DNA of 64,000 nucleotides from Linanthus parryae (lineage: Eukaryota; Streptophyta; Magnoliopsida; Ericales; Polemoniaceae), in contig JALGPY010000008.1 of NCBI GenBank assembly GCA_023055425.1, positions 9,744,501-9,808,500 on the forward strand. The letters are read 5' to 3'. Of this stretch, positions 52,201 to 62,889 are shown in pieces. The position numbers were made by a program, and so were the translations under genes. Under the pieces are notes generated by a model, which made no database searches, was not told the DNA's origin, and was given only the letters and a program-made list of their open reading frames with translations. Each line of letters starts with the position of its first letter. Position 1 is the first letter of the stretch.

Positions 52201-55200
52201 GCATTTTCGTCGAAGTCTTGATCAGCTAACCACAAAAGCTTCAAATCGAAAGGAACTAAGTCGAGGTAAGAGCTTGATCATACCTTCGAGCTCAATGAGC
52301 ATTGGGAACTTAGCTCCGCAATCCATCTTAATAACAGCCCGATCAAGTCTTTCATCCACTTTAGCTTAAGCCCTTCCTACCATTTGTCCAGGTGTACTTG
52401 GCTCCTTCATATCCCAAGACAATGAGGTTGCATTTATCAAGTCCGCCCTGGAATTATTTGTTCTATTGTGGTGTTGGCTTGCATTTCCTCACGATCACCT
52501 CCTTTGAGCCAAGCCCTTCCTACCATATGTTCTTGTTCTATTAATGTTCTGTAAATTCTTCCGAAGACCTTGCCTGTTATCCGATTTCGGACTCTCATAA
52601 ACTGCTGAGAAAGCCCAGTCTGCATAGTTGTTCCGAGTTATACCACCCAATCTCCCTGTAGCCCTTTTCTTCTTGATTTCATCTCTATGTTCTCATCGAC
52701 GTTTGTGACCGGGGTAACGACTTAAACTCATTACCAACAAACTCTCTGTAATTGCTACGATCCTACCATTTGCTATTTCCTCTGCCTAAGCTCTGCTGCA
52801 CAAACTTGGTACCTGAAACATACACACGCAATTATGGTTAAAAGAAAGAAACTCCCCTACTTTTAGGAAAAAGACACACATGACCCCTGTAGTTTGAGAA
52901 AGAAAGGATAACCTCCAGGGATAATTTCGCTAACAGAGTTGCATCGCTTTTTACCCCTTTACTTACAGACACGTACAACCTAATAATTCAAAAAAATGTA
53001 GTTAAAACACTAATCTCATTTTCTGTCTGCTCCATTAGTTAAGGGGTGGTTTATGACTCTATATGCTTCACTTTGGCATGAAAGGGGTACTTACTGTCTA
53101 AGTTCAATATTTAATCAAACAAATTACTAGGATAGGACTTAGGAGTAAAAGACATTCTGCTTTGATTGAATATGTGGTATACCAATATGTAATTTCTAAG
53201 TTTTTAACAGTTGAAGGATCAGGTTAAATACGTTTCGTTTTAATTGAATTTACTGTAAACCACCCTAATACATTTCAATGTTGATTGTTCTGAATAGATC
53301 TATGGGACTTCTTTCACTACCCCGAGCCCTGTCCTGGGGGAGCCAGCTGCACCAAGGAGCAACTGTAATCTGGTATGTGCCTCATGATCTAATAATTCCC
53401 ACAATGAATTCAAAATATCGAATTGATTTTATAATTTGGTTTCTAAACTCTCTCTCTGTCTCACCCTCTCTCTCATGACGAGTTTTTCATTAACTCTCAC
53501 CGTTGTTAGTACTTAACAATACCCGCAAAGGAAACCCACCGAATATCCAGATAATTCTCCATCAAAACATCCGGGAAGTTTGGAACCAAAAAAAAAAAAA
53601 ACATCGGGGAAGCAATCGACAACTTGGAGAAGTCTGATTTACTATTAATCCAGATAATTTACCACCTTTAGCATGCAGACAATTTGGGATAACAATACAG
53701 TGGTCAATAAGTCAGCCAAACTTTGACCAGGGATTGTACCAAAACCTCATACTGTTGTCTGCCAAACTTTCGCCAACCAAATGCCTTCTTCAATAATGGG
53801 ATCAGCAGTTTTCCTAATCTCTCTCCAAACATGGGAGGGTTGTACTTGTCTTGATGTGATCTGGAAAATTGTAACCTTCGAGTATTTAGCTTGGACAACT
53901 TTGCACCAAATACTGCGTCTTTAATGAAAGCACGACATAATGAATTTTCTTTTCATCCCCTCAAAAGAAATCCCTGTTAAGCTTATCGAGTTTGTCACAA
54001 ATATTCACAGAGAGGGATGTAGATTGCATTGTATAAGTGCGTATACCAGCAGTACCTGCCTTCACCAGAGGAAATTTCCAACCAAGTAAGCCTATTTGAC
54101 TTTCAAAATACAAGAACGGGCCTTATTGGGATGAATGCGCCAAAATAGGCATATTTTAAAGCCGAGAGACGATGCCTCGGTTTCAAGGTTCAAAACTCCG
54201 AATTCATCTCTGGTTTCCAAATTTGCCACTGCAAAAAAAAACCGATAGTGTATCCCTCGGTTCCTGTGCTTTGAAGCCATGAGTCTGTCCCTAGGTTCCC
54301 AGTTTTATATCTTGAATTGGTTTCCTTACTAATCACTCTCTCATTCGTTAATTTATCTCCTTAATGAAGCCTCTTTCCTCTCTCTTTCTCTCGGTTTCTT
54401 TGCCAAACTGGATTTCTCTAATTCTCTCTCCTAAATAAAGTCCATAATTTGTTAATTGCTCTTTCTTCCGAAATGAACTCTTTCTTTCGGCAAAAATAGT
54501 AACTTTTTCTCAAAGCTTCAAGTGTAATTACCTCTCCCCTTTTATTATTAAATTCAGTTTCTTAATTATCTTCCATATATTTAGGTTATCTCTCCTTTAT
54601 CAATACTCCATCCCTACCATTTTGTTTGTCTTATTTGACTTTACACATATTAAGGCAGTGAAAAAATATGCCAAAAAATTCATGCACCACCAAAATAATC
54701 TTTACATATTAATGATCATAGTACATATGGATCAGTATTAAAAGACTAGAATCATCTAATTTATGAAGGGTAATTAATGAGGGGTAATAGTGGAAAAAGT
54801 AGTGGTAAAAAGTTGTTGTGTTTTCAAGAAGACACAATGTTAAGATAAGACAAGATGACAAACATGACAAACATTTTGAGACGGGGAGATAAACTCTTAC
54901 CCCCAATGAACTTTTGTATTGAAGCACCCCTCCCAACCACCAATCCAAAATTCTGCCTGTGTTATCCTCTGTTTCCCATCCTTCTACACACAATACAACC
55001 CTAATAACATTTCTACTGCCTCTAATTTAAATACCTTCACTTGACTCCCAAAAACTAATGTGCAAACTCCGCTTTGAGCAGTGGAGGAGCCATGAATTAG
55101 GAGCAATGGGCTGAAATTCAATTTAAATGCAATTAGAGGGACACTGTGTGTAGTTGATAAAACGATACAAATATTAAAATATTTAAAATTAGGGGTATCA

Positions 55201-56738
55201 GTGGAGTTTTAAAAAACTTAAGGAGGGAGGGAGGATTGGCGCAAGTGCAACCCCCCCCCCCCCCTACTTTAACCCCTGGTTATTTATCAATACCGCCCCC
55301 TTTGATAGATAACCATAAAACGTATCACTGATTCAACTTGTCTCTAAAGATAGAGTGTGTATAAAGTTTACTCTAAAGAGGGGGAGGAAAGAAAAGTTCC
55401 ATCATCAACGGTCCCCTATTGGTACAAGTATCACTGATTCAACTTGTATCTGAATGCTTTCATACTAGTATAATTTTTGTTAAGATTAAATGCATATATT
55501 TTTGCAAACAGGGCCATCAAAAGTTAAAACATCCGTTTTAATAATCACTTATGAATCAGGCCATAACAATTATGCATAAAGTTTACTCTATAATAGTAAA
55601 AAAGAAATGTAGCCATACCTTCTCATCGAATATTTTTAAATCTTTTTGGTTGATAAGAGAATTAATGTTGCCTCATTCTTGTCTGTAATTATGTTGATTG
55701 TTGTGAATAGATCTCCGGGACTTCTTTCAATATCCCAAGCCATGTTCCGAGTGGCCCAGCAGCACGAAAGAGCAACAGTAAACATGTATGTGCCTTATTA
55801 ACCCAGGTTATATGTCAACCACGCCACCTTTCATAGATATGCAGGGGTTATCTCTGAGGTGGTGGTGGGGTGTGTGTGTGGGGGGGGGGGGGGGTGTTGC
55901 GAACACTTACATACTAATCTTATTTTTATTTATGATTTATTGCATAGATCTTTGCAAACATAACCATCTAAAGTTAAAACATCAGTTTTTTAATCATCAC
56001 TTATGAATTAGGCAGTAAAAATTGTGCAAATTTCGGCTTGACAATGCTAGAACATATATATTTATTTTTTAGGATTTTATAAAAATACTGGATTTTGGTA
56101 AACACTTGCATTTTAAATACTTGATTTCGTTATGTTTTTTGACAAATGGTTGGGGAAGTCGATCCTTCAATTATACTCATCTTGGGCAACCGCCGTTAAA
56201 CTTGGTAGGATCAACATTAGCAAATAATTACAAATACAAAGAGATGAGACATGTCTCATTCGAAAAAATAAAATAAAAATGGAGATTTTTTTAATGTCAC
56301 TGTTGCTTTTGGTCAACATTGGTTGCCATCACCCATACTATAACCCATTAAAGACAATTGTCTTTCTCAGTTCTCACTATTAATTCATTAAACCATGATC
56401 CACTCGATTGTAACATTTAGAATAACTTCTGTTTCAGTTTGAACCCAGAAAGCCACTACGATTCTACGAGTCAAGCCTCTAATTCGTCCAACGACCATTT
56501 TCTTCGCATGATGAGAGAACAAGGCGAAGAATGTATGTCATTTCATCTTTTACCACACCAGCTTGCAAGTTCATATTTATTATTTTGACTTCAATTCTAG
56601 TAACATATTTTAATATAAATTTTATTTCCACAAGCCTAAATCAAATTTAACTAGTTTCTCATTACGAGTTGCACTTCAAAACCCAATGCAGGGACCAGAC
56701 CAAAGAAGAGGCCACGCGATGGAGGCGAAAATCAATGA
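37264..56738 (+). CDS. Unrecognised multi-exon gene with repeated short exons
   Basis: I do not recognise the family. Exons with GT..AG borders are 37256-37374 (ATG 37264), 45391-45500, 45592-45667, 45775-45846, 46501-46572, 46685-46747, 48957-49031, 53298-53372, 55711-55785, 56438-56532 and 56692-56738. The frame is continuous from MTSTPTNNEEG through PKPIIEDMATQ, FQELLQFDPRANVWNSAQ, MFGNAAFQPAVSEEE and three related 25-residue units starting IYGTSF, IYGTSF and ISGTSF. The product is rich in Ser, Pro, Asn and Gln and looks disordered. The C-terminus reads DHFLRMMREQGEEW then TRPKKRPRDGGENQ, suggesting a nuclear signal. Exons from 45775 to 55785 are all multiples of three (72, 72, 63, 75, 75, 75), so each can be skipped or duplicated without shifting frame. 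The junction 55785 to 56438 does not keep frame: a further exon is missing from my model, or the copy is damaged. The start is uncertain, as upstream exons may exist. A transcription or chromatin role is only a guess. Confidence 0.55.
37985..38960. repeat. Retroelement-like internal repeat family, copy A
   Basis: Repeated phrases such as GAGATTCAAGAACAC, GAGATCAAGC, AAGATCCATAAGC and CAAGCCC recur every 100-150 bases. The block 38725-39000 is homologous to 41935-42260. Such sequence is common in untranslated parts of plant LTR retrotransposons, but no coding domain or LTR pair was identified. Confidence 0.5.
39456..39782 (+). other. Open frame of 108 codons, product unknown
   Basis: Begins MSIGFNKSVPFKNLPMSY and has no motif that I recognise. 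Codon use and context (inside a repeat-rich intron) do not mark it as a gene. Downstream, GAGCACCCACAGTGG at 39781 resembles the end of some plant MITEs. Confidence 0.15.
40340..40940 (-). other. Candidate minus-strand gene fragment
   Basis: A minus-strand frame reading MKSSFSASADSPRVMPPLYR and then SSPESESVKLESPTYY ends at a GTGAGTTC donor near 40610. A CTGCAG acceptor near 40413 follows, after which the frame continues WLKRRKE and stops. Upstream is a CT-rich leader-like stretch (40850-40960). This has the look of a small gene or a captured gene piece; I cannot name it. Confidence 0.25.
41690..42205. repeat. Retroelement-like internal repeat family, copy B
   Basis: Shares GAGATCAAGC, GAGATTCAAGAA, CATACGATCAATGTA and ATGAAAAGTATGTGTTATG-type phrases with 38700-39000. 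The two copies flank about 2.7 kb that includes the candidate minus-strand fragment. Confidence 0.5.
42206..45390. other. No gene recognised
   Basis: Includes an A-rich tract at 42598-42640, GAGCATCTCCAAACCC at 43122 (a phrase common at plant transposon ends) and AT-rich DNA. The minus-strand segment 44030-44190 shares GCTATTTCCTCT...CACCTGAAACATACACAC with 48430 and 52770. Confidence 0.35.
46142..46430 (-). pseudogene. LINE reverse-transcriptase fragment A
   Basis: Minus strand homologous to the better-preserved fragment at 49476-49890. The catalytic FADD box has decayed to FSVN-like sequence. Lies between exons of the unrecognised gene. Confidence 0.6.
47108..47145. repeat. (TC)n(AC)n microsatellite
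   Basis: Alternating TC followed by alternating AC in an intron. Confidence 0.9.
47498..47812 (-). pseudogene. LINE reverse-transcriptase fragment B
   Basis: Same RT segment as fragments A and C, with bases missing at the FADD box. Shares TTCCAAAATGACCTCAAAAC on the plus strand with the other two copies. Confidence 0.6.
47930..48115 (-). pseudogene. LINE endonuclease fragment, copy 1
   Basis: Minus strand reads LGYEGAKYTWTNGRKG and then ERLDWAITKMEWIAKFPM with frame breaks, which fits the C-terminal part of plant LINE AP endonuclease domains (..TWTNGR....ERLDRAL.N..W...FP). No intact ORF. Confidence 0.65.
49476..49890 (-). pseudogene. LINE reverse-transcriptase fragment C with FADD box
   Basis: Minus strand gives PYLFMLCTNRLSTMIRD, then after a frameshift YLLFADDIIFSNEAYVRSFE (FADD catalytic motif), then FCSMSGLKVNISKSKMF. 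These are canonical RT motifs of plant L1-type LINEs. Stops and at least one frameshift make it inactive. Confidence 0.8.
50185..50410 (-). pseudogene. LINE post-RT linker fragment, copy 1
   Basis: Minus strand frames give HVWRAIRITADPII and MRFWYNPWSKLGRLIDH, matching the W..I......G..W.VG.G...RFW.D.W segment downstream of plant LINE RT. Frame-broken. Confidence 0.55.
52275..52455 (-). pseudogene. LINE endonuclease fragment, copy 2
   Basis: Counterpart of 47930-48115 in the duplicated segment; same YTWTNGR motif on the minus strand. Confidence 0.65.
53690..53910 (-). pseudogene. LINE post-RT linker fragment, copy 2
   Basis: Counterpart of 50185-50410; minus strand reads SHVWREIRKTADPIIEEGIW, slightly better preserved than copy 1. 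Confidence 0.55.
55251..55264. repeat. Poly(C) tract
   Basis: Homopolymer run of about 14 C present in copy 2 of the segmental duplication and absent from copy 1. Confidence 0.85.
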
Positions 56739-58164
56739 GAGTGAGCTGCAACTCGGATTCTTATTTATCTATGTTCATTAAGAAAATAGCAAGTAAACTG
56801 TCAGTATCTTGACTATGATTTGAACTCTATCTCGGTTTCTAATGTACTTTCATGAAATATTTTTGGAACATCTAAATCCTCTTATCCATTTGTCTCATGT
56901 TTACCATGATAAACCAATGGCTGAGGGCGAAATAAATTTTCCCACATGCAAGTTCAGTGGGTCTCTGATAAATGGAATACTCAGTTTACACAAAAGAACA
57001 AGTGAGGTTAGGTAGATATTTCTTAGAAAAGCTGTGGTACATGTGCTCTTTTGACGACCACTCTCTCGAACACGTTACAATTCTTGAAATATAGGACGAT
57101 CTAGTTAGGCCGTTTAATGAAGTCTATGCTCTCAATCAGTGACCAATGAACTAGATTTTCACAAGCATTGAATAAACAGTTTTTTGCAAGATTCAGCGGC
57201 ATCATTATCCAGCCTTCTTAGTTAACTTGTTTTGAAGTATCATGTTTTAGTCTGGTGAAGTTAATTAGCTTAAAAGACAAAAACCTTAAACGAACTACAA
57301 TGAAAGATAGTGACTTCTTGGCTGAGAAATAAGTATGTTTGAGAAAAGTACACTTTTTTGTAGGTTAAGGCAGCAATAGGGTATAGATCATAGACGGTCT
57401 AAATTAGGTTTTGGTTTCTTTGTCTATTCGAAACATAGTCTCTGTTTCAAGTACTACAACATTCGTTAGTTAGCACCATAAGGCACCGCAAGAACACACA
57501 CTATTTTCGGCAGGCCGAATTAAATAAAAGGAGGTACTGATACAAATTCATCTACTTGAACATCAGCTTTTTCACAAAAACATGCCCGATCACTATCTCT
57601 TAACTGAAAGATTTGCTATTGTATTCAGTCCTTTTGTTAAAACCAAGGTCGTCACACATATATCATATATAGAGTACGTAACTACTTAGAATCTTTAATT
57701 TTTAAGATTGTTATATTCATACGGAAGAAACTAAAAATCAGCAAACCCTAACCTATTAGCAAACCCAAATCACACGGAACAGCGGAGAATAAGTTAATGA
57801 AAACTAAAAGAGAATCGAGTTGGAGAGACTTGCCTAGCAATGTGTCACCGAATCGATATGAAAGCTTCCGAGTTATTGAGGTGAGAAGATGAGGAACAGT
57901 CTAAGGCGGTGGTACGGAAAGACAACGCCATTTAGTTCCTCATCCAAAAAAAAAGAAAGAAAAAGAACAACGCGATTTTTTGGTAAAAGAAGGGGAAGAG
58001 GCGAAGAAAAAAAAGGGGCAAGGAAGTACTATTTCGGGAAGTGGCTGCCAATCGGCACAAAAAATTGGCATTAAAATATTTAATTCTTGCTCAATTTAAT
58101 ACTTACCCTAACCTGAAGCTCGAATTACAAAAAGGGAGAAGCGCGTATCGAAATATGTAAGATA
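56739..58164. other. No gene recognised
   Basis: 3' flank of the unrecognised gene, AT-rich. A purine-rich frame at 57889-58074 (KKKERKR) is low complexity and is not called. Confidence 0.35.
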
Positions 58165-58401
58165 CTCCCCCCGTCCCATCTGTTTCTTCAAAATTGACTT
58201 TTCCAAGTCATTTTGACCCGGTGATTTGGCAACCAAAACGATGCTAGAATTTGGTAATCTTTCATGGTGATGTAGAGTTAAGTATACTCTACAACGCCAT
58301 GAAAAAAAAAAAAAAATCTTGTATCGTTTCAGTAACTAAAATCATCATACCAAAGTAATCGGTGAATAGTATTTTTGAAGAAACGGGTGGGACAGAGGGA
58401 G
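58165..58401. mobile_element. Stowaway (Tc1/mariner-type) MITE
   Basis: Left end CTCCCCCCGTCCCATC and reverse complement of the right end CTCCCTCTGTCCCACC match the Stowaway consensus CTCCCTCCGTCCC. TA dinucleotides flank it (58163-58164 and 58402-58403). 237 bp, internal AT-rich, no coding. Confidence 0.92.
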
Positions 58402-58411
58402 TAGCTTTTTT

Positions 58412-58560
58412 AGGGTAAAATTCACTTACACCCCCTCAGTTTAGGTGAATCTTCACTTACACCCCTTCTTGTTTGAAAATCTTCACATACACCCCTGCGA
58501 GACCCAAACTACATGTCACTTCCACCCCCTCTATTTAACACCGTTAGTAAATGGGTGTAC
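58412..58560. mobile_element. Mutator-like terminal repeat fragment
   Basis: AGGGTAAAATTCACTTAC followed by several CACTTACACCCC-type units; inverse copy of the end at 4257. No partner terminus is seen to the right within 3 kb. It lies 10 bases from the Stowaway MITE. Confidence 0.4.
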
Positions 58561-59358
58561 GTACACCAAATAAAAAACATTTTTGGACAATTTTACCCTC
58601 TAGTGCTCTCTCTATCTTGTTCTTGTTCATTATATTCTTCAATAATTTCCATACCTCCAAGTTATCATCTTCTTCAACACTTAGAAAAACTGAAAAAAAA
58701 AAAAACAAAATCTGAAATTTAATTTGTTCATGCTTTTACTTGCTTTTATTCAAGACGATCAGCAATTGAGGAAAAGACTAAGAGGAACCCAAATGTGAAT
58801 TTATCGGCGACGGTGAATGCCACTCGATTAAAAAAGCACTAAATTTGGGTCTTCCAATCTCGGCTAAGGGTTTCCTAAGAAATAATACAAACACATCAAA
58901 TGAAGAAGATTGTACATTTAGTCAGAAGAAGAAGTTTATCAACGGATATTAGGGATTTTCTGTTTTGTCAATTCACTAAACAAACATCCCCAAATCATTC
59001 TTTTGCATCTTGAATATGACTTTCTCAAGCAGCAACGATAAACAACTTAATCCAAAAACTTTTGAGTAAAATGAGTGATTCACTAATCGAGTAAAAAAAC
59101 TCAGACTACAACAATAAATCACACCTTCAATGAGATTGTGAAATCACAGAAATGGCAAAGTCCAGCAGGATGGCTTGGAGGTCAACTGAGAGGCCACTTA
59201 CGTATGTTGAGCGAGTAAATCTCAACTTCAGCTGCCACAAATTTCCTAAGCTCGCTGAATCACACTCAGAAATTTGTTTCCGGGAAATCAAGAAAATGTG
59301 GGCTAGAAAGAGAAGAGAGAATGTTAAGTAGATTACACTCTAATGTGTTTTTTCTTAA
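58561..59358. other. No gene recognised
   Basis: AT-rich DNA between the Mutator-type end and the hairpin MITE; could be interior of a larger element whose right end is lost. Confidence 0.3.
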
Positions 59359-59720
59359 AGGGTCATTCACATAAAACATACCCGCAATATTACATTTGTC
59401 ACACAGAACCCTGTGCACTTTCAATTTACCACACCAACCCCCTGCAGTTTACTATTCCATGACACGTAACCAAAAATCGATAACGCCGTTGATATCTTGG
59501 TCCATCATTTGTAATCCATCTAATTGCCCTCCCCTTCCTGACTGCATAACCCCGCAAAGCACATCTAATTTCATCTGGACAAGTTATCAACGGCGTTATC
59601 GATTTTGGCTTAAGTGTCACGGAACAGTAAACTGCAGGGGGTTGGTGTGGTAAATTGAAAGTGAATAGGGTTTTGTATCAAAAATGTAATATTGCAGGTA
59701 GGTTTTATGTCAATGACCCT
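59359..59720. mobile_element. Hairpin MITE with about 135-bp terminal inverted repeats
   Basis: Left AGGGTCATTCACATAAAACA and the reverse complement of the right end AGGGTCATTGACATAAAACC continue to match through CACTTTCAATTTACCACACC and AAAATCGATAACGCCGTTGA. That leaves a loop of only about 90 bases. CTTAA flanks both sides (59354-59358 and 59721-59725). The superfamily is not clear from a 5-bp duplication. Confidence 0.85.
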
Positions 59721-60047
59721 CTTAAATAAATTCACCATTTGAAGCTCTGTGCACGACCCAATCTCTTCCGCCACCGACCCAGAGAAAACTATTACCGGAA
59801 AAATCGAGGAAAGTTCAAGCTCTTAAATTTCCCGATACAATTGGGTATCTGGAGATCCGATTACTCCCTAGCCGGAGCCGAACCAAAGATATTCAGAGTT
59901 CAGACTTCAGTGGGTAGAGTACCCTCCGGTTACTCCCTAACCGGAGCTTAATCTTCAAGTCCCAACATCAAGAAGATCTTCATAGCACCAACTAGACTTC
60001 GGTTCCACATCCGCAGTAGATCGGTGGTCAGTGGCGTGTGCGGCTAG
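59721..60047. other. No gene recognised
   Basis: Short stretch between two mobile elements. CTCCCTAGCCGGAG and CTCCCTAACCGGAG at 59865 and 59934 form a small internal repeat. Confidence 0.3.
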
Positions 60048-62250
60048 TGTAACACCCCCAAATGGCCCAAGCCGGAAGCCCGGGGATGTCACTCCGTACC
60101 CGAGATTAAACCCGAATACAAGGATATTTTATAACAGAAAATCCAAACCAAATCCTTAAAATAAATAATTAAAACTTTGAAACTTGTCTCGCCACAAACA
60201 TGGACAATATTCCAATCTAGAGATTCTCTAAGTGTAACTGAAGTGCTATAGTAAATAATTGTGATCCACTAAACTATTCCTATGTATGTCGAGTCGCGCT
60301 CCCATTACTCCAAGCTTCAACCTAAACCTGTGGTGCAGAAATAAAAAGAAACACCACAGTTTCCAAAGTCAGCGGAAAATACTGAGTAAGCAACACCCAG
60401 ACATGTAAACAGATTATGAAGCAGTTTAAAAATGACACATGAGTTTGAAGAGTAAAGAATTCGAGTAAAAGTATAAGTATGAAATAAGAGTTTTTCCTCT
60501 GTGCATTTCACGTGGGGAAACATTCCCAAACTCTTCCTCATTTGTCCAATCGGGACTTTCAATTCTCAATCATAAATGTCCATCATTCAGAAAATATATA
60601 TTACCACGTTGACACGGGGAGAGACCAAGTCACACACGAGATGCGAAACAATACCACACTCACAAGACCATAAGTGTCGACACCCCCCTAAGACTTCGTG
60701 CGGTCAGAGGAGTAAGTACGAAGAGAAAGCCGGGGCTTGTGGCGGCCGAGCAACCAAATAAAAGTGGGTTGAGTGAACGTAGTCACAACAACCGATCCCA
60801 TAATAATAAAGTATTTCCCGGTACAACTCTTTCAATTTAAGTTATTACGTCTTATTAATCATGTGATAGTTGTGATAGAATCACCTTTATAAAATTAGTA
60901 AACTTTCTCAAATAAACAGTTCAAGTAGATATTCAAATTTTGAGAAAATAAATAACAAATTAAGTTTAGACACGAAAGAAGGTATGGGCACTAGGCCTGG
61001 CATGTTTACTTAACTCAAACAAATAGCAATTACAGCGAACTAGTCGTAGTATTCGACGTAACCTTCGTCAGAGAACTCGTTGCCTACAATTAGATAATAT
61101 TCTAATTAAAACACAATACTAAAACAATTAGACAATGCCTACTTAAGTTCCTAGGTCATCCCTTTCAATCCATAACCCAAACACAACCAACACACTACCC
61201 AAAACTCCATAATTCATTGTGCTCATAACCTAACATAAGTCTACTAATTTATTACTCCACCTTCTTAAACAGATCATGGCTCAAAAGCGGTCTCACTAGA
61301 TCCGAAACATTCTGAAAAATAATTTTAGCCTCAAACGGATCCGAATTTTGATTCTCGAGTCAAAAGATATGCTTGTTTTAACTTTCCAATTTCACTTATA
61401 ATACCCATGCGGGAAACATGTATTTTCCCACAAATTACCCTTCAACAAATATAGGGTTTCTTCTTTAACCATGAACATGCATAATCCCCACTTAACACAT
61501 CTAGGGTTCGGTAAAAGATAAAGAAGATTACAATAAAATATTGGTTTAAGAATTACCGGAAAGAATCAAAAGAAAGGAGACGGCGCACGGTGGTGGCTGC
61601 GTCGGTGTGAGGCGGCGACGGCTAGGGCACGGCGGCGGCGGACGGGAAGGAGAGAGAGAGAGCTTTGAGAGTTTTTGAGAGCTCTCAGATTTGATGTGGA
61701 ACAAAATTATGAGATGGAGGTGGGTTTATAGAGGCTTTGATTGTAAGAGTTTAAGGAAAACTATGATTGTTTCCAAGTTGTCCTAGATTTTGAATTAGGA
61801 CATTAATATGGGACAAATTAGGTTTTTTGTTGCTAAAGTTTAGGTCTTTGACCAATTAATACCTAATTAGGATTGATTTTGATTCAAACAAAGAACAAAA
61901 TCAAAGAAAGAGAAAGAGAGAGATTCGGCCATTCATGGCAAAAAGTCGGTCATGAGAGAAAAATTAGGAAGAGAGATTTTTGGCGATGCAAGGAAAAGAT
62001 GATAAATTTTTGGCCTAAAGATAATTTCCCCCCAAAGGTTCTAGTTAAAAGACAAACACAACCCCCTAATTTAATTAAAAATACTAAATAATTTAAGTAA
62101 AAGACATAAAACTCCCAAGCCTTTAATAATAATAAAACTAACTCCCAAATAATAAAAACTAATACCCAACACTTATAATAATATTATATTAACACCCAAT
62201 AGTTATAGTAATATCATAAAATACCCGTATCCACAAAACGGGGTATTTCA
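60048..62250 (-). repeat. 3' LTR, complete, 2203 bp
   Basis: TG...CA ends on both readings. Carries a GC-rich GGCGGCGG patch and (GA)n near 61590-61665. Confidence 0.85.
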
Positions 62251-62279
62251 TCCTCCCCCCCCCCCCCCCCCCCCTTAAA
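62251..62279 (-). other. Polypurine tract of the LARD-like element
   Basis: Minus strand reads CTTTAAG, then about 20 G, then AGGA, directly at the LTR boundary. A second similar purine block, CTTTAAGGGGGG, lies at 62475-62486. Confidence 0.7.
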
Positions 62280-62871
62280 GAGAGCTTCGTCCTCAAAGCT
62301 TGAACCAACTTCTCAACAACCTTTAAGGTATGAGTCTCCACTCTAAGGTGTAGTCACTAAATGCAAATCTAAGGTTATGCCTGATAGGCAATATTCGACG
62401 AGGGTACTAAAATGACTTGCTTCTCCAATGACGTGCTTCAAAACTGATGCTTTAAAACCGAATGATTACATCCTTCCCCCCTTAAAGAAGTGACGTTCTC
62501 GGAACTCAAAATATCTCGTCAAAAAAAGTGAGGACACTTCTTCCTCATATCATCCCCACTTTATATGTTGCCTCTCTTGGGAGGTGATTTGTCTATCATC
62601 CATAATCCTACACTATAACCTATTGTATCATTCATATGGTACCCTATGGTATAATAAAATAAAGTACATGGCATATGATAAGCAATTAAGAAAGTAATAT
62701 AACACACTGATCATCAAACAATCAGTTACACATGCATTTGCACACAAGCCTAATTTCTAAAGACATAACAGCCCTATCCAATACTACCCAAATTTCCAAC
62801 GTCTTGTCAATTTTTTTTTCCTTTGTCCATTTTAAATTTCCCTACAAATTTTAGATTTCCCTTTTGGATAA

Positions 62872-62887
62872 CTTGGCTCTGATACCA
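62872..62887 (-). other. tRNA-iMet primer-binding site of the LARD-like element
   Basis: Minus strand TGGTATCAGAGCCAAG, two bases from the 5' LTR; complementary to initiator methionine tRNA. Confidence 0.85.
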
Positions 62888-62889
62888 AC

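Larger units (their letters stand above)
52239..55315. repeat. Segmental duplication, copy 2
   Basis: Second copy of the 47896-51800 unit, in the same orientation, with small indels and substitutions and lacking the 0.86-kb LINE block. Contains one duplicated exon of the plus-strand gene. Confidence 0.9.

Noticed and set aside
57889..58074. Lys/Arg-rich 61-codon frame
   Set aside because: Low-complexity GAAAAA sequence with no support.
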